Source: Hemibagrus wyckioides
Taxonomy: Eukaryota; Chordata; Actinopteri; Siluriformes; Bagridae
Assembly: GCF_019097595.1 (NCBI RefSeq)
Contig: NC_080710.1
Location: forward strand, 15,407,280-15,471,279
Length of the DNA: 64,000 bases
Direction: 5' to 3'
Below the pieces are notes generated by a model. The model searched no databases. It worked only from the letters and a program-made list of their open reading frames with translations, and had not been told where the DNA came from. Each line of letters starts with the position of its first letter. Position 1 is the first letter of the stretch. Below, piece after piece: positions 56,284 to 64,000 of the stretch. A program made the position numbers and the translations under genes.

Positions 56284-58649
56284 ATATATAAAACTGTTTT
56301 GTTAGGTTTCTTTCGGTTTTGATTGATTACTCAATATCCAGTATGTGGAAGAAGCTTTTGTATTCATTGTTTTTTGTGTTTGATTTGTTCTAGTCTTTTT
56401 TAATTGTTTTGTTTTTCCAACTTGGGGAATAAGAACAGATTACATGGTAGCAGTTAAAGTGCAGAAATTAAAGGGAGTGCCAGAAGGTACCGCAGGCATC
56501 GGGGACACACTGGAATATAAAGTGCCCTGCACTTTGTGTCCACTCCTCCATTAACAAACCTGGGTGAATGTGGGACATGTGTATCTGATATAGGACCACA
56601 TATGAATGTGGCTCAGATCTGGTTGAAAAAGATTTGATTTTCCTGAAAAAAAGTCAGATATGTGTCACATTAAGGTGTGTCATTTTCAATGTGGTATGCA
56701 TGTGCATAAATAATAATGGTTTGGTCAAATATTTGCATAATGTTCATGCATGATGATGTTAGTATGCAATTTGCAATATGCTAAACTAATAATAACCACT
56801 ATTTTGTTTCTTTTCATGATTCTATTAATGCTGTTTTGCAGCTGTTTTAAAGCTGTGAGCTCATGTGAGTGTAGGTCTATGATGAAACAACTTCCTGAAC
56901 AAAAAAGGTCACATCCTGACACATTTTTTTTCCACTTCCTCTGTGTGCTTGGTGCAAGTAAGAGAATTAGAAAGAAAAAAGTGATCAGTGCAGTTTGACT
57001 ATACAGAATTCAATCATTACTGGAGTAGGCGGATTTGTCTATACTGTACAGACATTTTAAATTTTGGTTGATGATAAGTTGTTCAAAATATTTGTTATTT
57101 TATGTTTTATCCTTTTAAAAATTAAACAAGTTTTTTAGTCACCTCAGAGCTCCATGATCCCCAGTCTGATCCTGAGTTCAGTTTGTATGGTGCTGTGTAC
57201 CCCACCCCCTTCGATCCTCCAGCACTGCTCGACTGGTCTCACCATCTCTCAGGATACAAGGAAGGCATTCATCACGGCTTTTCTCTGTGCCAATACCTAG
57301 GTGGTGGAATTAACTTTCCCTAGATGTCTAGGCAGCTGAGCCAGTCTTCAAATATCATTAAAAAGACCTAAAAAGACTTCTTCCTCAAATACTAACCCAA
57401 CAGGGTGTAGACTGATGGTATTCCTAGTCTGTGTCCTAATGAACCAGTATCAGTGTATTCAAAAGGTATTTTATCTACAATTATTTTCAATTATTGATAA
57501 CTTTATATGTGCTGTTATAGGACAGTGTATGTACTGTGATGTTCAAAAACCAAAAATGTAAATCTTAAAGTTCAAAACAGTTGAAGATGCCTGGAGGTGA
57601 ACAACTTTCACACTGCATAATTGAGCCTACACCCCATCACTTCCACCGCCTCCAGCCAAACCTCCTTCCAAAGGCCCATTGTCTATTAACACTGTACTGT
57701 AAACATGTACAGATGGTGAAGGAATATTACACATAACATTCTAAAATAATCAACATAGAAAAAAAAACTTGACCTAGTTTAATGCACCGAATCATGACTA
57801 GGCAACTGTGTGTGGGGGAGGAGTTTTCACATTTTGGTGAAGACCAAATGTGTCCCCACAAATATAGGAATATGATAGTTTTTCCACCATCAACAAACCT
57901 GTGGGACATGTGGGACCTGTGGGTGAATGTGGGACATGTGTATCTGATATAGGACCACATATGAATGTGGCTTTAGATCTGGTTGAAAAAGATTTGATTT
58001 TTGTGTCCAGACAGTCCTGAAAAAATTCAGATATGTGTCACATTGAGGCAGAAAATCAGAGATGTGTCACTTCAATGTGGTATGCATGTGCAGTCTTTGT
58101 TTAGTCTAATGAATTCTTTGTTGAATTGTCATTCTTTCATTTATTCATTCTTCTACAGAAATTACTTGGTCTATCTTGGTCAGGATTGCGATGAAACAAG
58201 AGCCTATCCTAGGAACAGTGGACAAGAGGTGAGAATACACCCTGGAGAAAACACCAGTCTTTTGCAGAGTGCCATATACACACATGGTGACACACTCATT
58301 CACACCTCGGGGCCAGGGGCTAGAAATGTACATACAGATATACAGGTTTTTTAGGAAACTCATAGGAATCCAAGGCAGAAAAAATTACAACACCCAGTAA
58401 CCCAAGCTCAGGATGAAAGCATAGAGACCCTGGAGCAGTGATCCAGCAATGCACAGCTATAATGCACAAAAACTGCCATGTCAAACAATTGTTTGTTCAT
58501 TCTAAAAAGCAAATATTGGGATTCTAATGAAAATAAATAATGTTATCACATAGCATCATAGTGCACTGAGAAATGAGAAATGAAATGCACTGAATTCCAT
58601 ATCTTTTTTGAGCAATGACAAATATATACTAACTTTACACATATACTAA
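56284..58649. other. Intergenic with dispersed repeats and a direct duplication
   Basis: No gene was seen. A segment at 56553-56705 (TGAATGTGGGACATGTGTAT...) recurs in the same orientation at 57890-58093. A decayed repeat lies at 57118-57410 (CCATGATCCCCAGTCTGATC...CAATACCTAGGTGGTGGAAT). Another dispersed fish repeat covers about 58140-58455 (GAGCCTATCCTAGGAACAGT...GAATACACCCTGGAG...ACACTCATTCACACC). Confidence 0.6.
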
Positions 58650-59032
58650 ATGTAAAATTTAACTTATAAATACAAGTTGCTTGGTTTAATGGAACAATTA
58701 CAGCATCATGACATACATATACAGTAATAAAGCTCCTCCAGCTGTTTAGTAATAAAGTAGTCAATGCAGTACCTTAGGATGAGAGTAAAATATGAGTAAG
58801 ATACGAACAAGCAGGACCTCAGAAGCTTCTGAACATGAAGTTACAAGAAGCTGCCTATTACTACTTGTCATAAATATCAAGACATAACTTATATATAAAC
58901 CCTTATGCTACATTAAAAGACCACCAAAGCGATTCTGCACTCTCGCAGGCGCCTTTAACATGCTTTCCTCCTTCATTCTTTCACTCTTCGCATTAATATT
59001 TTTACCTATGATTCCAAAACAATCACCCACTT

Positions 59033-59082
<50 letters not shown>

Positions 59083-59619
59083 ATACACATGTGTATGTAT
59101 AACTTTGATTGTCTTATTTTTGGCCTTGTGCAGACACTTGGCTGGTCCCCAAACTGGTTTTGTTTTGTTTCTTCTGTATTCTTTTCTTCACTTTTCTTTT
59201 CTTTCTGGTTATTTTATTTTGTTTTGTTTTTATAAAAACTGCAACAGAAAAAAATCCTCACATGGTCTGCAAGAGAAACGTGTGTGTTTATGACAGAGAG
59301 TGAGAGAAATTTTGAAAGCTGATTCAGAGCAGCTTTGGTACAGATATGATCTAATTTGTCACAGGGACCGTAATCGTGCAGGGAGGGGGTCGTTTCTCAC
59401 TTTGTGGTGTGAATTCTGTGAACACAGAAACCTCAAAGAGCTGAGACTATGTTCTGTTCTTAGTGAGAAAAGTAGAGAAGAGTGAATCAAAAATTTCACA
59501 TCATGTGACAGGCTGCCACAGGGCTAACCTGAATGGACCAGACAATTTACAGTATGTAGTAAGTCATGACCCACACAAAATTACTTACACAAGGGTTTTG
59601 GCCTATTTCATAGTGAGTG

Positions 59620-59667
<48 letters not shown>

Positions 59668-59816
59668 GAGAGAGAGAGAGAGACAGAGAGAGAGAGACAG
59701 AGAATATAAGGGGGTGATACTGTAATACTTACTTACATACTTACAAAGGATTTTGGCCTATTTCATAGTATGAGATAGAAAAAGATTGTGTGTGTGTGTG
59801 TGAGTGTGTGTGTGAG

Positions 59817-59851
<35 letters not shown>

Positions 59852-60246
59852 TTATAAGAGAGAGACTGAGACAGAGAATATCAGGGGGTGATTGTTTTGG
59901 AATCAAAGGTAAAAATGTTAATGGAAAGAGTGAAGGAGGAAAGCAGGTTAAAGGCGCCTGCGAGAGTGCAGAGTGCTTTGGTGGTCTCTTAACATAGCAT
60001 AAGGGTTTATATATGAGTCATGTCTTGACATTTAATAGGCAGCTTCTTGTAACTTCATGTTCAGAAGCTTCTGGGGGTCCTACTTGCTCATATCTCACTC
60101 ATCTTATACTCTCTTCGTAAGGTACTGCATTGACTACTTTATTACTGAACAGCTAGAGGAGCTTTATTACTGTATATGTATGTCATGATGCTGTAATTGT
60201 TCCATTAAACCAAGCAACTTGTATTTATAAGTTAAATTTAGTAGTA
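58650..60246. repeat. Large imperfect inverted repeat upstream of cd27
   Basis: The left arm (about 58650-59080) begins AAATTTAACTTATAAATACA and includes GCTTCTGAACATGAAGTTAC, CTCTCGCAGGCGCCTTTAAC and TTCCAAAACAATCACCC, then a CT run. The right arm (about 59815-60246) has the exact or near-exact reverse complements in mirrored order: GA run, GGGTGATTGTTTTGGAATC, GTTAAAGGCGCCTGCGAGAG, GTAACTTCATGTTCAGAAGC and TATTTATAAGTTAAATTT. Arms are about 400 bp and I estimate near 90% identity. The spacer of about 730 bp carries (TG)n, (GA)n and two direct copies of an AGGGTTTTGGCCTATTTCAT-like unit (59593 and 59748). Confidence 0.85.
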
Positions 60247-60563
60247 AATTGGTAGTATAGTAGTAAGTATAATGTGTGTTTTAGAGTATTGGGCTTCTAG
60301 AACAGATTCTTTGATATGTTTCCTCTCTTCTTATGTATTTGCGTTTTTGGGGTAAAACAGTTTTAGACAAGCTCAAATGCTTAAATTCAAGCCTCTTTGT
60401 GCTTTGTTCATCAGTTCTGAAAGTTCTCATACGATTTTAAACCAACTTTAGTAAAGATTTATATGAACTGAAGTAGTAAATATGGACGATATTTTTTATT
60501 TGTGTTACATCTTCACAGAAAATATACATAAATATACCCTACCTATGATTTTCATTCAACCAG
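60247..60563. other. cd27 upstream region
   Basis: A short AT-rich gap. ACATAAATATACCC at about 60526-60539 could be a TATA-like element. A CAG just before the ATG (60561-60563) could instead be a splice acceptor for an upstream non-coding exon. Confidence 0.35.
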
Positions 60564-63452
60564 ATGTTGATCTTTTGGTGTGGTTTCCTTCTTTTGACAC
60601 ACTTCTTCTGTCATGGCCATCCACTGGAGTGTGACACTACTAAAGCATACATATATAAAAAAGATGATACAAAATGCTGCAAGAAATGTGCACCAGGTAA
60701 AACACCATTACAGTTTTCATGTGAAATGGTTAGACTTTTTTAGTAAATTATTTTTATTATTACTATTATATCCAATTAATTCACCAGTATGTAAACAGTC
60801 TCATTGTTAATAATGTAAAAGTGTTAATTTAGCTTTCACATATGGGAATATTAAGCTGTTTTAATGCTGTCTGTCTGTGTGTAAAAGTCAAGCTATGCAC
60901 AGTGTAGGTAATTTCATGGTATATAATAAAGAGGTTGATTAGCTATTATTGTAATGAGGATGATCAGATATTAATATATTTAATAAGGAAATGATCTATG
61001 TAGTCTGTAATGCCCCCTGATGTTTGTAACGTTTTTACTCGACTTCTGGCAATGTCGTAAAGTAAAAAGTAATGTTGATTTACATTTTTAAAATGCAAAT
61101 AGTATGAACAATAGTTAGAGACGTAAAAGAGACATAAAAACACAGACGTCTTAATAATAAAGATTGAATTTACAGGTGGTGATAATAGAGACATTTTAAT
61201 ATATGGGCCAATTATTGATAGATTATCATTACTATTATATATTAGGTAAATGACAGAGACATTACATTCAGTGTGTAATGAGTCATTTTGAATGTCACCT
61301 TAAAAGTCCGTTGTCGATGACACATGGCGTTCTTGAAAATGATGACATGTTCTGCTAACTGTAACTGCCATACTTGATACTGATACATACGGTTTATTGA
61401 GACATCATTACTAATATGTCACACAAGTAGACCACATTCTGCGGCTGTCTGACATAACCTGTTACTATCAACTGAATGATGACATATACTTCATCACAAA
61501 CTTTGACTGTATGTGTAGGTGAACGTATGGAGAAGGGATGTACGAAAGATTCTGAGACCGTGTGTAAACCATGTAGTTTTGACTTCTACATGGATGAATT
61601 CAGTAGAGAAATGGAATGCAAAAGATGCACTCAATGCACCAAAGAACGTAAGTCTTTAGAAGATTTATCATGCTTGATTAGGTGTGTGTGTGTGTAGTGC
61701 CCTGTGATGCCTCACACCCAGTGTCCCCAGGGTAGGCTTCAGATCCACTCTGATCCTGTACAGGATAAAGCAGTTACAGCAGATTAATGGGTCAATGGAT
61801 TATTGGTATACTATGTCAGCAATAGAGCAAAAGTCTTAGCAGTTCCCTGAAATATCAACTTAATCATATGAAGAGTCTGAAATGTTACAATTTAATGCTG
61901 AAATGACAGGAATAAGAGGAGAGGGATTTCCCCCATTTCAGCCTGGTGGGTTTCTTCTAGTAGTAATGGGGGGGCTCAGGCTCAAACTGAAATCATTGAG
62001 TCATATAGGCATGAAGCTTATTGGCTAAAACGTCAAATGAACTCTTTAAGCTAACAGTTTTTGAATAACATCCTAACTGAACCTGAACCAAAATAGATGG
62101 GCTTGTCAGTTTAATATGATTCAAATCATAACATGTGACATTAACCAGGATTTTCACAAAGATAATTATAGATATATGTATATTTTATAGAAAAGTATCA
62201 ATGGTTTGAAAAGCTTTAGCTATCACAGATGATCGTTTCTATAGGTATTGCTAGATCTTGATATGCTCTCTGTTTAAGAAATAAGTATACATGAAAGTTC
62301 TAAAAGTTCACACTTCTGGACAAGTCTATAAATTATTCCTCACAAGCATCAAGGTGACATGCTAGTTTTCTGTCCATTCAGCCTGATGTCACCTGATGAA
62401 CATCATCTAGATACTTTTTAGATCATCTAAATAGTGTTTTTAATTCAGCCTGAGCTCTGTATGTTTTGGCATTCAGCTTTTCAGAAATATTATTAATCTG
62501 CTTTAAGCTAAATGTTTTTTGTTTTTTGTTTTTTTTGAAAAAAAAAAAAACAACAGCTTTGAAACAACAGCTAGTTATAGAACCATGGACCTTTCTAGGT
62601 CTTTAGATTTATAGCCTACTTGAATGATGTTTAGAATAAGGTCAGTTAGTAATGCAGCTATGTGTGTGTTGTGTGTTGCTTTGACTGTAGACATGGTGTA
62701 TAACGTGACGTGCTCTAAGAGTGTTGATGCAGTGTGTGGCTGCGAGAGTGGATATCAATGCAGCGATAAGTCCTGTACAAACTGTGAGAAAATCCCAACA
62801 CTGCCACCGACAACAAGAACAACAACGACAACAATAAAAACAACAACAACAGCAGCAGCAACAATGAAATCAGCAGTAATCTCAACTCCCAAAAACTCTG
62901 GGCAACCATTACCATTCTCCCAAGGTAAGCACATTACATATAATGGCTTTTAGTTTACAACAAAATGTCCATAGCAATCTTCTTCTCATATATACCTGTA
63001 TATACACAAATAGAAGTTTACAATGTTGACTTATCCTTTCTCTCTTTCTCTCTTTTCTCCCACTTACTGTTGTTCGATCTCTCACAGATACTGTGTGGAT
63101 CACTCTGAGTCTGTGTTGTGTGTGCATTCTGCTTACCTGTTTCATTCTCATCAGCAGAACCACACCTGCATATGGATGGATCATGTTGGCTACAGCTGGT
63201 CAGTAACACTCACCTTTAATTCAAATGATTTACAATATTTAGAACCTTCAATTATAAGCAAAGATAAGTTCTTTTTCTTAGTTGTCTAGTTGTCTCTCTG
63301 CATTATTTTAGCAACTGTCTGATTACTTTCTAGGTTGTTTTTGGCGGTCCGAGAAAACTTCCAACGAATCCAGTCAGTGCACAGTGGATGAGGAAGTGCC
63401 AATGCCAGTCCAGGAAGTGTGTGGACATAAAGAATGGCAAGAAGAGGTCTAA
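60564..63452 (+). CDS. cd27: CD27-like TNF receptor (TNFRSF7), 241 aa
   Basis: Exons: 60564-60696, 61519-61647, 62691-62924, 63088-63198 and 63334-63452; 726 nt with all phases matching. A signal peptide (MLIFWCGFLLLTHFFCHG) is followed by CRD1 (ECDTTKAYIYKKDDTKCCKK, then CAPG), CRD2 (CTKDSETVCKPCSFDFYMDE...CKRCTQCTKE) and a short CRD3 (NVTCSKSVDAVCGCESGYQC, then SDKSCTNCEKIP). The CRD3 matches CD27 closely in cysteine spacing. A Thr/Ala/Pro mucin-like stalk, a membrane helix (VWITLSLCCVCILLTCFILI) and a tail with VPMPVQE follow. PVQE fits the TRAF2/3-binding (P/S/A/T)x(Q/E)E consensus and parallels the PIQED of mammalian CD27. CD27 is a T- and B-cell costimulatory receptor for CD70. 4-1BB (TNFRSF9) is the main alternative, but position beside tnfrsf1a favours CD27. 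Confidence 0.87.
61696..61800. repeat. Dispersed fish repeat fragment in cd27 intron 2
   Basis: GTGCCCTGTGATGCCTCACA...CCCAGTGTCCCCAGGGTAGG...ACAGGATAAAGCAGTTACAG is a common fish interspersed repeat in the opposite orientation to the fragment near 58140. A related fragment is at 63785-63880. Confidence 0.6.
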
Positions 63453-63672
63453 GGGTGACAGAGGGAAGCGGCGAGGACAAGGCAGGAAAAGGCACATAAG
63501 AGTGTGGATTGACTATTCACTGTAACAAAGTCTTAAGAAATAGTTCGTGTAGGGAGGAGAAAGAGACACACTCATCCTGCTGCAAACTAATGGGATGCTG
63601 AGGAAGAAGGGAAAGAAAATTCCACTGTATTGAACATTTAAACTAATTAATGGTCCAATGAATCAGGGTCTC

Positions 63673-63712
<40 letters not shown>

Positions 63713-64000
63713 CATTTAATATCACATTTAAAAAAAAAAGGAGGCACAGAGTTTGATCTCTTTGTGAAGGCAATGTGTGTACATTGTGCCCTGCATTGGA
63801 CTGGAGTACTATCTAAGGTGTAGTCTTACCTCATGCCCAGTATTCCCACAATAGATTCTGGATTTATGGAGATCGAAGAGGAACAGTTGATTTTTTTCAT
63901 AGTTGTTGAAAAAGTTCATAGTTGTTGCATTGAGTTGTTTGTGCTAATAGATTGATTTTTTTATGTTTTAATTGTATTTACAAACATGAGAACCTCTGAT
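63453..64000. other. cd27 3' flank
   Basis: It holds the probable 3' UTR, an (AAT)n run at 63679-63711, and a dispersed-repeat fragment at about 63785-63880. No further gene is visible before the window end. Confidence 0.6.

Noticed and set aside
56125..56322. Short plus-strand open frame after the nested transposon
   Set aside because: It covers decayed transposase sequence and an inverted segment of the same old element.
61476..61697. Standalone 73-aa cysteine-rich protein
   Set aside because: It is cd27 exon 2 read through its donor site, not a separate gene.

Overview
This is nuclear DNA of a teleost fish, probably a catfish or close relative. It has AT-rich, intron-bearing genes with GT-AG splice sites, long (TA)n, (CA)n, (GA)n and (AAT)n microsatellites, tRNA-derived SINEs of the type I know from catfish (Mermaid-like), and many Tc1-like transposons. 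The species assignment is inference. All exon models below were built by eye from splice sites and unbroken reading phase; no transcript or database search was available.

Layout, left to right. (1) 734-938 (+): last coding exon of an unidentified gene with a PPPPY motif. (2) 5.9-8.5 kb (-): a four-exon gene for a 588-aa protein with an N-terminal block resembling FAM181. (3) 10.9-12.8 kb (+): a peroxisomal/mitochondrial Mpv17-family gene, mpv17l-like, 230 aa. (4) 15.1-20.1 kb (+): the complete seven-exon rpl18 gene, 188 aa, with a TOP-type start and SINEs in two introns. (5) 20.1-29.3 kb: no gene seen, but a striking minisatellite at 23.5-24.6 kb built from facing telomere-like TTAGGG and CCCTAA blocks. 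(6) 29.3-32.2 kb (+): lag3-like, four Ig domains, 496 aa. (7) 34.2-45.6 kb (-): plekhg6, a DH-PH Rho exchange factor, 987 aa, carrying a Tc1-like transposon in an intron. (8) 50.0-53.2 kb (-): tnfrsf1a, a death-domain TNF receptor, 392 aa; an inverted stray copy of its exon 4 lies downstream at 48.9 kb. (9) 54.2-56.3 kb: a Tc1-like transposon nested inside an older, rearranged Tc1-like element. (10) 58.65-60.25 kb: a large imperfect inverted repeat. (11) 60.6-63.5 kb (+): cd27-like (TNFRSF7), 241 aa, with a TRAF-binding PVQE motif.

The right half is an immune-receptor neighbourhood. LAG3, PLEKHG6, TNFRSF1A and CD27 all lie in the same part of human 12p13, so this looks like a compact, conserved version of that block. 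tnfrsf1a should signal through its death domain and cd27 through TRAFs; lag3 is expected on lymphocytes. No operons, CRISPR arrays or bacterial features are present. I did not find a clearly new molecular system. The most unusual items are the telomere-like hairpin minisatellite, the inverted tnfrsf1a exon fragment, the large inverted repeat upstream of cd27 and the FAM181-like gene.
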